From Colwellia sp. D2M02 (GTDB lineage Bacteria > Pseudomonadota > Gammaproteobacteria > Enterobacterales > Alteromonadaceae), in contig NZ_JAHKPW010000075.1 in NCBI RefSeq assembly GCF_018860755.1, forward strand, positions 1 to 50,363: a stretch of 50,363 nt of DNA. Direction: 5' to 3'. The position numbers and the translations under genes are program-made. Position 1 is the stretch's first letter; each line of letters begins with the position of its first letter. The notes beneath the pieces are model-generated. The model had not been told where the DNA came from. It ran no database searches and was given only the letters and a program-made list of their open reading frames with translations. Below, piece by piece: positions 19,345 through 28,023 of the stretch.

Positions 19345-20682
19345 ATGGCTACACCAGGAACGGCTACTTCACAAGGTAGTAAAGGCGCAGGCGGTTTGTC
19401 TGAGCTAAAACAAAGATTATGGTTCGTATTCGTAGCACTTGTTGTGCTTCGTTTAGGGTCTTTTGTGCCAATCCCTGGTATTGACGCCGCTGTATTAGCT
19501 CAGTTCTTTGAACAGCAAAAGGGCACTATCGTAGAAATGTTTAACATGTTCTCCGGTGGTGCACTTGAGCGAGCCTCGGTATTGGCGCTTGGTATTATGC
19601 CGTACATTTCGGCTTCAATTATTATGCAGCTACTGACGGTCATGCACCCGAAGATGGCAGAGCTTAAGAAAGAAGGTGAAGCAGGACGACGTAAAATCAG
19701 TCAATACACACGCTACGGCACATTAGTTCTAGCAACAGTACAATCGATAGCGATTGCCAGAAGTTTACCGGATATGATGCAAGGACTAGTTATTAATGCT
19801 GGTTTTGGTTTCTATTTCACTGCAGTTGTAAGTTTAGTTACTGGTACCATGTTTTTAATGTGGTTAGGTGAACAAATTACAGAACGCGGTATCGGTAATG
19901 GTATTTCGATTATTATTTTCGCAGGTATTGTTGCTGGCATGCCTTCTGCAGTTGGTCAAACAGCTGAGATGGCGCGTCAAGGTGAATTGCACTTATTAGT
20001 ATTATTGCTTATTGGCGTTGTGGTATTTGCAGTAACTTTCTTAGTAGTATTTGTTGAACGTGGTCAACGACGTATCGTTGTCAACTACGCTAAACGTCAG
20101 CAAGGCCGTAAGGTTTTTGCCGCGCAAAGCACACATTTACCACTGAAAGTGAACATGGCGGGTGTTATCCCACCAATATTTGCCTCAAGTCTTATCTTGT
20201 TCCCTGGCACAATTGCGAGCTGGTTCGGACAAGGTGATGGCCCTGTAGCTGATTTCTTACAAGGTCTTTCTCAGGCGATGTCGCCGGGACAACCTTTGTA
20301 TGTATTTATGCTTGCAGCAGCAATTGTATTTTTCTGTTTCTTTTACACGGCATTGGTTTTCAATCCGCGTGAAACTGCAGATAACTTGAAAAAGTCAGGT
20401 GCGTTCATTCCAGGGATTCGTCCGGGTGAACAAACGTCCAAATATATTGATAAAGTAATGACTCGTTTAACCTTAGCTGGTGCGATGTATATTACCTTTG
20501 TCTGTTTGGTTCCACAGTTTATGATCATGGCATGGGACGTTCAGTTCTACTTCGGCGGTACATCATTATTGATTATCGTGGTTGTGATTATGGACTTTAT
20601 GGCACAAGTACAAACACATATGATGTCTCATCAATATGACAATGTACTTAAAAAAGCAAACTTAAAAGGCTATGGCCGATAG
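19345..20682 (+). CDS. secY: Preprotein translocase subunit SecY
   Basis: 445 residues with ten membrane segments. Family landmarks: [13 protein letters not shown] in TM1, [20 protein letters not shown] at the plug, [17 protein letters not shown] TM5 region ([17 protein letters not shown]), the cytoplasmic loop [15 protein letters not shown], and [20 protein letters not shown]. It forms the protein-conducting channel with SecE and SecG. The ATG at 19345, 7 nt after the rplO stop, is the start; a longer reading from within rplO is not real. Confidence 0.97.
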   Translation: MATPGTATSQGSKGAGGLSELKQRLWFVFVALVVLRLGSFVPIPGIDAAVLAQFFEQQKGTIVEMFNMFSGGALERASVLALGIMPYISASIIMQLLTVMHPKMAELKKEGEAGRRKISQYTRYGTLVLATVQSIAIARSLPDMMQGLVINAGFGFYFTAVVSLVTGTMFLMWLGEQITERGIGNGISIIIFAGIVAGMPSAVGQTAEMARQGELHLLVLLLIGVVVFAVTFLVVFVERGQRRIVVNYAKRQQGRKVFAAQSTHLPLKVNMAGVIPPIFASSLILFPGTIASWFGQGDGPVADFLQGLSQAMSPGQPLYVFMLAAAIVFFCFFYTALVFNPRETADNLKKSGAFIPGIRPGEQTSKYIDKVMTRLTLAGAMYITFVCLVPQFMIMAWDVQFYFGGTSLLIIVVVIMDFMAQVQTHMMSHQYDNVLKKANLKGYGR

Positions 20683-20711
20683 GCCTAGTTAATTAGGTAA
20701 CGGAGTATAAA

Positions 20712-20825
20712 ATGAAAGTACGTGCATCCGTAAAAAAGATTTGTCGTAATTGTAAAGTGGTTAAGCGTAAGGGCGTTATTCGCGTTCTTTGTGCAGAGCC
20801 AAAGCACAAGCAACGTCAAGGTTAA
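20712..20825 (+). CDS. rpmJ: 50S ribosomal protein L36 (zinc-binding form)
   Basis: A 37-residue gene: [20 protein letters not shown] at the N-terminus and KHKQRQG at the end. Cys11, Cys14, Cys27 and His32 make the zinc ribbon, so this is the C+ form, expected to be repressed or replaced under zinc limitation in genomes with a C- paralogue. It lies 29 nt after secY with a GGAG site and closes the spc operon, as in E. coli. Confidence 0.97.
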   Translation: MKVRASVKKICRNCKVVKRKGVIRVLCAEPKHKQRQG

Positions 20826-20857
20826 TTTTAACCTAAGCGAAAGCTATATCTTTTAGC

Positions 20858-20887
20858 AGTGGCATTATGTAGATTTTTCTGTATAAT
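20858..20887 (+). promoter_or_regulatory. Probable alpha operon promoter
   Basis: TATAAT at 20882-20887 lies between rpmJ and rpsM, followed by a transcript leader that contains the S4 pseudoknot. The -35 hexamer is not clear. Confidence 0.5.
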
Positions 20888-20911
20888 GCCGCTTCGATTT
20901 GCAAAAAAAGA

Positions 20912-20995
20912 GAATGGTTGGGTATCCTAACGGGCTTTCCAACCAATGTAATTTTAATTATTTATAGGAGATGTGTTAGTGGCCCGTATCGCTGG
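20912..20995 (+). promoter_or_regulatory. Alpha operon ribosome binding site pseudoknot (S4 autoregulation)
   Basis: The leader contains a 7-bp hairpin TGGTTGG (20915-20921) / CCAACCA (20939-20945) whose loop holds GTATCCTAACGGGC. The loop element ACGGGC (20930-20935) is complementary to GCCCGT (20982-20987), immediately after the GTG start of rpsM. This is the same pseudoknot architecture and nearly the same sequence as the E. coli alpha leader (Rfam Alpha_RBS), where S4 binding traps the 30S subunit and represses rpsM-rpsK-rpsD-rplQ. Confidence 0.88.
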
Positions 20996-21335
20996 CATTA
21001 ACATCCCTGATCGTAAGCATGCAGTAATCGCCATTACTGCGATTTACGGTATCGGTGCTACACGTGCGAAAGCAATTTGTGCAGCAGCTGGTATTGAAGA
21101 ATCAACGAAGATCAGTGAACTAGACGAAGCAAAAATTGATTTGCTACGCGCTGAAGTGGATAAATTTACCGTAGAAGGTGATTTACGCCGTGAAGTTTCA
21201 ATGAACATTAAACGTCTTATGGATTTAGGTTGTTTCCGTGGCATTCGTCACCGTCGCAGTCTTCCTCTACGTGGTCAACGCACTAAAACAAATGCGCGTA
21301 CCCGTAAAGGTCCTCGTAAGCCAATTAAGAAGTAA
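20979..21335 (+). CDS. rpsM: 30S ribosomal protein S13
   Basis: 118 residues from the GTG at 20979 ([20 protein letters not shown]), ending [18 protein letters not shown]. An in-frame GTG two codons earlier is excluded because AGGAG at 20966-20970 suits 20979 and the pseudoknot pairs with codons just after 20979. S13 contacts tRNA at the head of the 30S subunit. GTG start and leader match E. coli. Confidence 0.97.
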   Translation: MARIAGINIPDRKHAVIAITAIYGIGATRAKAICAAAGIEESTKISELDEAKIDLLRAEVDKFTVEGDLRREVSMNIKRLMDLGCFRGIRHRRSLPLRGQRTKTNARTRKGPRKPIKK

Positions 21336-21348
21336 GAGGAACTAGACA

Positions 21349-21738
21349 ATGGCTAAAACTCCAGTTCGTACGCGTAAACGCGTAAAAAAACAAGTTGCTG
21401 ACGGCATGGCTCATATCCATGCTTCTTTCAACAACACAATCGTGACTCTTACAGACCGTCAAGGTAATGCTTTATCTTGGGCGACTGCAGGTGGTTCAGG
21501 TTTCCGTGGTTCACGTAAATCTACTCCATTCGCTGCGCAAGTAGCTGCAGACCGCGCAGGCGCTGTTGCAAAAGAGTTTGGTTTGAAGAATATTGAAGTG
21601 TTCGTTAAAGGTCCAGGTCCAGGTCGTGAATCTGCTATCCGTGCCTTAAATGCTGCTGGTTTTAAAATCACCAACATTACAGACGTTACACCTATTCCTC
21701 ATAATGGTTGTCGTCCCCCTAAGAAACGTCGCGTTTAA
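21349..21738 (+). CDS. rpsK: 30S ribosomal protein S11
   Basis: 129 residues: [36 protein letters not shown], and the terminal [18 protein letters not shown]. It forms part of the platform near the Shine-Dalgarno helix. It lies 13 nt after rpsM. Confidence 0.98.
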   Translation: MAKTPVRTRKRVKKQVADGMAHIHASFNNTIVTLTDRQGNALSWATAGGSGFRGSRKSTPFAAQVAADRAGAVAKEFGLKNIEVFVKGPGPGRESAIRALNAAGFKITNITDVTPIPHNGCRPPKKRRV

Positions 21739-21769
21739 TCGCTTTTTTTAGGATAGTTGGAGAAAGAAA

Positions 21770-22390
21770 ATGGCTAGATATTTAGGTCCTAAGTTAAAGC
21801 TTAGTCGTCGCGAAGGTACAGATTTGTTCCTTAAAAGCGGTGTAAGAGCAATTGACACTAAATGTAAAATCGAAACAATACCAGGTCAACACGGCGCTCG
21901 TCGCGGTCGTTTATCAGATTACGGTGTTCAACTTCGTGAAAAACAAAAAGTTCGTCGTATTTATGGCGTACTAGAAAAACAATTCAGTAATTACTACAAA
22001 GAAGCGGCACGTTTAAAAGGTAATACAGGTGAAAACTTGTTACAACTTTTAGAAACTCGCTTAGATAACGTAGTTTACCGTATGGGCTATGCAAGCACTC
22101 GTGCTGAAGCTCGTCAATTAGTTAGTCATAAGGCTATCGTGGTAAACGGCGGTGTAGTTAATATTCCATCTTTCACTGTTAAAGCTGAAGATACTGTTTC
22201 TGTTCGTGAAAAATCTAAAACTCAAGCGCGTATCATCGCAGCTTTAGAATTAGCTGAACAACGTGAGAAACCACTTTGGGTTGAAGTAGATAATAAGAAA
22301 TTGGAAGGCGTTTTCAAACGTGTTCCAGATCGTGCTGACTTATCTGCCGAAATTAATGAACAGTTGATTGTTGAACTTTACTCTAAGTAA
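21770..22390 (+). CDS. rpsD: 30S ribosomal protein S4
   Basis: 206 residues: [20 protein letters not shown], the S4 RNA-binding domain at about 95-155 ([20 protein letters not shown] then [13 protein letters not shown]), and a C-terminal ELYSK. It is a primary 16S binder and, by analogy with E. coli, the repressor of this operon through the leader pseudoknot. Confidence 0.98.
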   Translation: MARYLGPKLKLSRREGTDLFLKSGVRAIDTKCKIETIPGQHGARRGRLSDYGVQLREKQKVRRIYGVLEKQFSNYYKEAARLKGNTGENLLQLLETRLDNVVYRMGYASTRAEARQLVSHKAIVVNGGVVNIPSFTVKAEDTVSVREKSKTQARIIAALELAEQREKPLWVEVDNKKLEGVFKRVPDRADLSAEINEQLIVELYSK

Positions 22391-22415
22391 AGTTGCACTT
22401 TAAGAGAGGACATAT

Positions 22416-23405
22416 ATGCAGGGTTCTGTAACCGAATTCCTTAGACCACGATTGGTAGACATCGAAACTGTTAGCGCTCGTCGTGCTAAGGTAACTTTAG
22501 AACCATTAGAACGTGGTTTTGGTCACACTTTAGGTAATGCGTTACGCCGCATTCTTTTATCTTCAATGCCGGGTTGTGCCGTAACTGAAGTTGAAATTGA
22601 CGGTGTTTTACATGAGTACAGTAGTAAAGAAGGTGTTCAAGAAGACATCATCGAAATATTGTTAAACCTTAAAGGGCTTGCAGTTTTATTAGAAGGCAAA
22701 AATGAAGCCGTTCTTACTTTAACTAAGTCTGGTGAAGGCCCTGTAACGGCAGCTGATATCCAACATGACGGAGATGTAACTATTGCAAATCCTGACCATG
22801 TTATCTGCACCCTAACAGGTGAAGGCTCTATCAGTATGCGCATTAAAGTTGAAATGGGTCGTGGTTACGTACCTGCTTCTGCGCGCCGTGATGCCGAGGA
22901 AGAAGATCGAGCTATTGGTCGTTTGTTGGTTGATGCCTCATTCAGTCCAGTAGTAAGAATTGCCTATGCTGTTGATTCTGCACGTGTTGAACAACGTACA
23001 GATTTAGACAAATTAGTTTTAGATATGGAAACCAATGGTACATTGGATCCGGAAGAAGCTATCCGTCGTGCTTCAACTATTTTAGCTGAACAGCTAGATG
23101 CGTTTGTAGAACTTCGTGATATTAAAGAAGTTGAGCAAGTGGAAGAAAAACCATTGTTCGACCCTATTTTACTTCGTCCTGTTGATGATCTAGAGCTAAC
23201 TGTTCGTTCAGCTAACTGTCTAAAAGCAGAAGCAATTCAATACATTGGTGATTTAGTACAACGTGCAGAAGTTGAGCTTCTTAAAACGCCTAACTTAGGT
23301 AAGAAGTCTTTAACTGAAATCAAAGACGTTTTAGCGTCTCGTGGTTTGTCACTAGGCATGCGCCTAGAAAACTGGCCACCTGAAAGCATTGTTGACAACG
23401 ACTAG
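22416..23405 (+). CDS. rpoA: DNA-directed RNA polymerase alpha subunit
   Basis: 329 residues, the same length as E. coli. The N-terminal assembly domain carries [21 protein letters not shown] linker near 235-248 leads to the C-terminal domain with [19 protein letters not shown], containing the Arg that contacts UP elements and CRP, and [20 protein letters not shown]. It sits between rpsD and rplQ as usual. Confidence 0.98.
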   Translation: MQGSVTEFLRPRLVDIETVSARRAKVTLEPLERGFGHTLGNALRRILLSSMPGCAVTEVEIDGVLHEYSSKEGVQEDIIEILLNLKGLAVLLEGKNEAVLTLTKSGEGPVTAADIQHDGDVTIANPDHVICTLTGEGSISMRIKVEMGRGYVPASARRDAEEEDRAIGRLLVDASFSPVVRIAYAVDSARVEQRTDLDKLVLDMETNGTLDPEEAIRRASTILAEQLDAFVELRDIKEVEQVEEKPLFDPILLRPVDDLELTVRSANCLKAEAIQYIGDLVQRAEVELLKTPNLGKKSLTEIKDVLASRGLSLGMRLENWPPESIVDND

Positions 23406-23448
23406 TTCGATCATCGTTATTTTAATAGTTTGAGAGAAGGATTAACTT

Positions 23449-23853
23449 ATGCGTCATCGTCACAGCGGTCGCCAGTTAAACCGTAATAGCAGTCATCGTA
23501 AAGCGATGTTCCGCAATATGGCAAGCTCTTTAGTTAAGCACGGCGTTATTAAAACGACAGTAGCTAAAGCTAAAGAACTACGTATGGTAGTAGAGCCATT
23601 GATTACATTGGCTAAGACCGACAGTGTTGCAAATCGCCGTTTAGCGTTTGCTCGTACACAAGATAAAGAAGTAGTAGGTATTTTATTCAACGAACTTGGT
23701 GCTCGTTACCAAGAACGTCCAGGTGGTTATACTCGCATTTTAAAATGTGGTTTCCGTACTGGTGATAAAGCGCCTATGGCTTACATTGAATTAGTAGACC
23801 GCCCAGTAGTAGAAGATGCTCCTGAAGTAGTTGAAGAATCAGCTGAAGCATAA
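23449..23853 (+). CDS. rplQ: 50S ribosomal protein L17
   Basis: 134 residues: [20 protein letters not shown], then [20 protein letters not shown] and the AYIELVDRP end, followed by an acidic C-terminal tail rich in Glu and Val. It is the last gene of the alpha operon; a strong terminator follows 20 nt later. Confidence 0.98.
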   Translation: MRHRHSGRQLNRNSSHRKAMFRNMASSLVKHGVIKTTVAKAKELRMVVEPLITLAKTDSVANRRLAFARTQDKEVVGILFNELGARYQERPGGYTRILKCGFRTGDKAPMAYIELVDRPVVEDAPEVVEESAEA

Positions 23854-23872
23854 ACTTAGTTTATACTTCAGT

Positions 23873-23903
23873 AAAAAAACCGAGCTTAGGCTCGGTTTTT
23901 TTG
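23873..23903 (+). terminator. Terminator of the alpha operon
   Basis: The stem ACCGAGC / GCTCGGT with a short loop, preceded by A's and followed by a T run, lies directly after rplQ. Confidence 0.93.
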
Positions 23904-23975
23904 ATCTAGGCTATTGATAAGCTAACTTATCAATAGTTTAAGTGTTTTTATTATATTAGTCGTCAGGCTAACAAG

Positions 23976-24686
23976 TTAGAGCTCTGTACTATCTAAATGA
24001 GCTAAATGGCTTTTCACTTTGGTTGGCTGGTTAGAGAATATGCCGTCGACACCGAGCCGCCTCATGGCGTTTATATCTTCAAGTTCATCCACTGTATAAA
24101 CATAAACTTTCAAGCCCCTTTTATGAGCATCATCAACAAAATCCTGATTAATAAACTCTATGTCTATATGAACAGAATAAGCATCAAGTTGTTGTGCAAA
24201 CTGAGCATATTCTAACGGGTAGCAGGCTGTTAATGCCCCAATAGCTATTTCAGGTCGTTCTTGATGTATTAGGTTAAGTAAACGGTGATTAAAGGATGAA
24301 ATTAATACCTGAGACAAGTCTAAGGTAAAGTCACGTTTAGCGTTATCTAAATAATGATATAAAACATCAACTGAATGTATCGCTTTTAACTCTAAATTGA
24401 TAATGCACTTGCCTGTGGTTAAGGCTAATACTTCATCAAGTGAAGGAATTGTCTCGCCTTTTCCTGCGTCAAGTAAGCGTAATTCTTCAAAGCTATATTC
24501 TTGAAGTTGTCCTAAGCCTGATGTGGTTTTGTGTAACCATCGGTCATGTATCACCATTAATCGATCACCTACTTGGTGAACATCTACTTCAATACCATCC
24601 ACGTTCGCTTCAAGCGCGGCACGTATTGCCCGTAAGGTATTCTCTGGTTCAACACCACTGGCGCCACGATGAGCAAAAATTAACAT
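23976..24686 (-). CDS. Glycerophosphodiester phosphodiesterase
   Basis: A 236-residue GDPD-family TIM-barrel enzyme. The N-terminal motif has His6-Arg7 and PENT (AHRGASGVEPENT); metal ligands Glu33 and Asp35 lie in GIEVDVH, and His47 in IHDRWLHKTTSG. No signal peptide is present, so it is cytoplasmic like UgpQ. It hydrolyses glycerophosphodiesters to glycerol-3-phosphate and an alcohol, recycling phospholipid headgroups. GGAGC lies just before the ATG. It is convergent with rplQ and divergent from rluF. Confidence 0.93.
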   Translation of the reverse strand: MLIFAHRGASGVEPENTLRAIRAALEANVDGIEVDVHQVGDRLMVIHDRWLHKTTSGLGQLQEYSFEELRLLDAGKGETIPSLDEVLALTTGKCIINLELKAIHSVDVLYHYLDNAKRDFTLDLSQVLISSFNHRLLNLIHQERPEIAIGALTACYPLEYAQFAQQLDAYSVHIDIEFINQDFVDDAHKRGLKVYVYTVDELEDINAMRRLGVDGIFSNQPTKVKSHLAHLDSTEL

Positions 24687-24703
24687 AAGCTCCCCATATG
24701 ATT

Positions 24704-24732
24704 AATACTTAATTCTCTTTTTTGAGTATAAT
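24704..24732 (+). promoter_or_regulatory. Probable rluF promoter
   Basis: TATAAT at 24727-24732 lies 39 bp before the rluF ATG, within an AT-rich divergent spacer. The -35 is uncertain. Confidence 0.4.
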
Positions 24733-24771
24733 GTCTTTTTTAAATTTTTCTAATTTTGCTAGGTTAAATAA

Positions 24772-25647
24772 ATGACTACAGGAAACTCTGGTAAGCGTTT
24801 AAACAAATACATTAGTGAATCGGGATTTTGTTCTCGACGTGGTGCTGATAAGTTAATCGAACAAAATAGGGTGACAATTAATGGAGAAGTTCCTGAGTTA
24901 GGCACTAAGGTGCTATCAGGTGACCTTGTTTGTGTTGATGGTAAAACTATTAACGCGACTCCAAATAATAAAGCCGATCGTGTTTACATTGCTTATAACA
25001 AGCCTATTGGTATTACGTGTACAACCGAAAGTCATGTCCGTGGCAATATTATTGATGCAATAGGACACAAAGAGCGCATTTTTCCTATTGGGCGTTTAGA
25101 CAAGCCATCAGAAGGATTAATATTTTTAACCAGTGACGGTGATATTGTTAACAAAATACTGCGCGCTGAAAATGCTCATGACAAAGAGTATATTGTGACG
25201 GTAGATAAACCTATCAGCGAGCGCTTTGTTGACAGAATGTCACGTGGAGTACCTATTTTAGGGACAATTACCAAGCCTTGTAGAGTACATGCCAAAAGTA
25301 AGTTTGTTTTTACGATAATTCTGACACAGGGGTTAAATCGTCAAATTCGTCGTATGTGTGAATACCTAGGTTATGAAGTAAAAGCATTGAAGCGCTCTCG
25401 TATAATGAATGTGCATTTAGGGCAATTAAAGCCAGGGCAATGGAGAGATTTAACCCCTACTGAGATGGCTGAAATTAATCAGGCTGTTCAAGGCTCAACT
25501 AAGACAGCAATTGATACGGTACAACCACCGAGTACAGCGCAAACAGTGCCTAAAGGTGAATATAAAAACGAGCAGGCTAAAGCGACTAAAAAAGTGACTA
25601 AACCTACCCGTGGTACTCTTAAGTTAAATAAAGCCTCAAAAAAGTAA
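24772..25647 (+). CDS. rluF: 23S rRNA pseudouridine(2604) synthase RluF
   Basis: A 291-residue RsuA-type pseudouridine synthase. The S4 domain (about 8-60) begins RLNKYISESGFCSRRGADK. The catalytic motif is PIGRLDKPSEGL with Asp110. The sequence NKILRAENAHDKEYIVTVDK and the LTQGLNRQIRRMCEYLGYEV stretch align closely with E. coli RluF rather than RluB or RluE. The C-terminal 60 residues are a Lys/Thr-rich tail, as in other RluF proteins. A weak AGG ribosome binding site precedes the ATG. Confidence 0.92.
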   Translation: MTTGNSGKRLNKYISESGFCSRRGADKLIEQNRVTINGEVPELGTKVLSGDLVCVDGKTINATPNNKADRVYIAYNKPIGITCTTESHVRGNIIDAIGHKERIFPIGRLDKPSEGLIFLTSDGDIVNKILRAENAHDKEYIVTVDKPISERFVDRMSRGVPILGTITKPCRVHAKSKFVFTIILTQGLNRQIRRMCEYLGYEVKALKRSRIMNVHLGQLKPGQWRDLTPTEMAEINQAVQGSTKTAIDTVQPPSTAQTVPKGEYKNEQAKATKKVTKPTRGTLKLNKASKK

Positions 25648-25675
25648 TTTATACTGTAGAGAGGCTAGTAGCTTT

Positions 25676-27907
25676 TTATTTATCTGCTTTTTTATTTAAT
25701 GAAATTACTTGAGTTTTACTAATACGGTGGCGATATATTTCACGTAAATAATGGATGGATTTTTTAACACTGTTTAACGTAAGGCGTATATCGTTTATCG
25801 AAGTAAACTTATTGTTATCGCGCACCAATTCTTTATATTTTTTCTCATACATAGGTTTAATTGCATACCAGTTTGTATCAAGTATTTTTGCTGGATTCTC
25901 GTGCTCAATTAACATTGCTTCGAGTTTCGACTCATCAAACTCAGGGGCTTTAATAAAATCAATAATGGCATTGTCTAATGAATCGTCAAAACGGTGTGCC
26001 TCTTTAGCAAAACATCGCTTAATGTAAGAAACAATTAGCGTTAGGAAGTCATCACTTAAACAAGGGCTCTTAGCGATGAGTGTGGTAAGTGACAGGTTTG
26101 CCGAAGCACCTATTACCAATGCATAGCGTTTTAAGGTGGTGTTAGGGAATAAGTTGTTAAGGTGCATTTTCAGCTTATTTAAGTCCATATATGACAATTT
26201 ATAGTCTTTAGGTAAAGAAATAATTGAAACGATTGAAGAGCAATTTTTAAAAAAGTGCAATTCTTTTAGATGTTTGGCATCAAAGCCTGAGTTTTTATAC
26301 TTTTCTAATGCTATTTTATACTGCTCAGACTCTATCGGCAGTAAGCTTACCCCTTCTATTGCCTCTGTTACATTATTAAAGTGTGGTAAATCAATGGAGC
26401 GGAAGAAAAGATCGTCAATATCTAAAGCGACTTGCTCTGCACCTAAAGTAGGTTGTTTTTTTTCAGGTAAGTCAGCAACCACTGATTCTGCATAAGCAAT
26501 GGCAACAGGGCCGGCTAAGCTCATGAATAAATCATTAGCGTCAAGGCGTATTGTTTCACCAATATCAATACCAGCACGACGAAAGTAGTTGTCGTCATAA
26601 TCTGTTGTTACCGCTTGTGCGGTTAGAATGTTAAATATTTGCTGACTAATATATTGGTTAGCGTGTTTTTCCATGGTATTAACGTCAATATATTTAATAC
26701 CGGCATTGGTATCACTTTGCTCGGCGTAGCGCATAATATCATTAGAAATGAGCATCATGGCATTCCATGGCCTAATACGGTAGGGAGCCTCGCCTTCAAT
26801 ATGGCTTTTTTCATTATCGGTATTATAGGAAAAGTCCCATTCTTCGGCTAAGTACTTACATAACAAACGACCCGCATTAATATGCAACGCTTCTGACACT
26901 TCGATGCTTGGGTCATTAATGTTAGGAAGTATGCAAATACCACTGGTAAAAATAGGCTCAAAAACAAAATTTTGTCCGTGAGTAGCTATCTCCTTTTCTG
27001 AACGAATATCAAAGGTTTTACTCATATAAGAATACTGCTGAGCTAAGCCAAACTCTGAAGCCATGCCTGAGCCAGTACCACCACCAGCACTGAAAATGTA
27101 AAAATATAAACGTGACTGGTTAGCTTTAATACCGCACGAGTCAATTAAATAGGAATGAATAAATTGCCAGTCGGTATTGCTGAAGTTCTCGGTTTCTTTA
27201 TTAAGGATCATTTTCGCGAGGTACTGCCCTAAAATAGGAGCGTTACCAGCGCCACCAGCATGCACTTCAGATAAATCCATGATTTTAAGTTTGCTGTATT
27301 CAGTTAAAAAGTTCTCATCGTAGCTTTGTGATGAAAAGCGAATACGGCCTTCAATATCTTTATCTAAATCACCCAACATAACTAGCGGTTCAATAAGGAA
27401 TACCGGTTTATCAGATTTTTTATCTTGTATTTTTAAGCTACGCTTGATCCACTTTAACGAACTACCTTCACGCTCTTTTGCTTTTTGCATTTCATTATGA
27501 AATTCATTTAAATAATAATTTCTGGCACTGTGTACCAAAGAAGCCACATCTAAAGCTATATTTGAACCGCAGCGACCTAAACCAATTAAACATACTGACG
27601 GAAAGGGCTGTGATTTTTTATGCAATGCTTCTTCATCATTAGTTGAGGGGTAAACATCATTTCTTAAGGTATCGAGATTATTGAGTATGCGAGATAAGTC
27701 TTTTTCAGTGAAATAAAGCTGGGTATCTTCTACTGAAGTGACGCTATTGGAGCTTTGGCCTTTTTGCGTTTTATTTGTAGGTTTTACAATAATATCAAAA
27801 TCATCACTTGGTGCGGCATTTGAGTTAGATGCTGTTTTAGCAAGGGTCGATTTATTATTAGTTATTTGCTTTTTTGTTTGAGTCGCCTTGGTGTTTTTTG
27901 TCTGCAT
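25676..27907 (-). CDS. Divergent tubulin/FtsZ-superfamily GTPase with long N- and C-terminal extensions
   Basis: A 743-residue protein (747 if the earlier ATG at 27919 is used). The ATG at 27907 is preferred because GGAG lies just upstream of it. Numbering from 27919, residues 1-75 are polar and probably disordered. The GTPase motifs follow: CLIGLGRCGSN at 110-120 (T1), GDLDKDIEGRIR at 183-194 (tubulin-like T2), HAGGAGNAP at 220-228 (T3), the hallmark SAGGGTGSGMASEFG at 277-291 (T4), ISNDIM at 391-396 (T6), and IRLDANDLFMS at 457-467, like the catalytic T7 loop. A C-terminal domain resembling the FtsZ activation domain and a basic helical tail follow. It is not canonical FtsZ. Its role is unknown; polymerisation or membrane remodelling is inferred from the family. 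Confidence 0.8.
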   Translation of the reverse strand: MQTKNTKATQTKKQITNNKSTLAKTASNSNAAPSDDFDIIVKPTNKTQKGQSSNSVTSVEDTQLYFTEKDLSRILNNLDTLRNDVYPSTNDEEALHKKSQPFPSVCLIGLGRCGSNIALDVASLVHSARNYYLNEFHNEMQKAKEREGSSLKWIKRSLKIQDKKSDKPVFLIEPLVMLGDLDKDIEGRIRFSSQSYDENFLTEYSKLKIMDLSEVHAGGAGNAPILGQYLAKMILNKETENFSNTDWQFIHSYLIDSCGIKANQSRLYFYIFSAGGGTGSGMASEFGLAQQYSYMSKTFDIRSEKEIATHGQNFVFEPIFTSGICILPNINDPSIEVSEALHINAGRLLCKYLAEEWDFSYNTDNEKSHIEGEAPYRIRPWNAMMLISNDIMRYAEQSDTNAGIKYIDVNTMEKHANQYISQQIFNILTAQAVTTDYDDNYFRRAGIDIGETIRLDANDLFMSLAGPVAIAYAESVVADLPEKKQPTLGAEQVALDIDDLFFRSIDLPHFNNVTEAIEGVSLLPIESEQYKIALEKYKNSGFDAKHLKELHFFKNCSSIVSIISLPKDYKLSYMDLNKLKMHLNNLFPNTTLKRYALVIGASANLSLTTLIAKSPCLSDDFLTLIVSYIKRCFAKEAHRFDDSLDNAIIDFIKAPEFDESKLEAMLIEHENPAKILDTNWYAIKPMYEKKYKELVRDNNKFTSINDIRLTLNSVKKSIHYLREIYRHRISKTQVISLNKKADK

Positions 27908-28023
27908 CCTAGTCTCCATGAAGTAATATTATTTACTTTATTAAATATAGAACACAAACAAGAACACCACAGGAAAACTTCACTTATTCAAATAGCTGAT
28001 TTATATAAGAAGCTATTATATTC

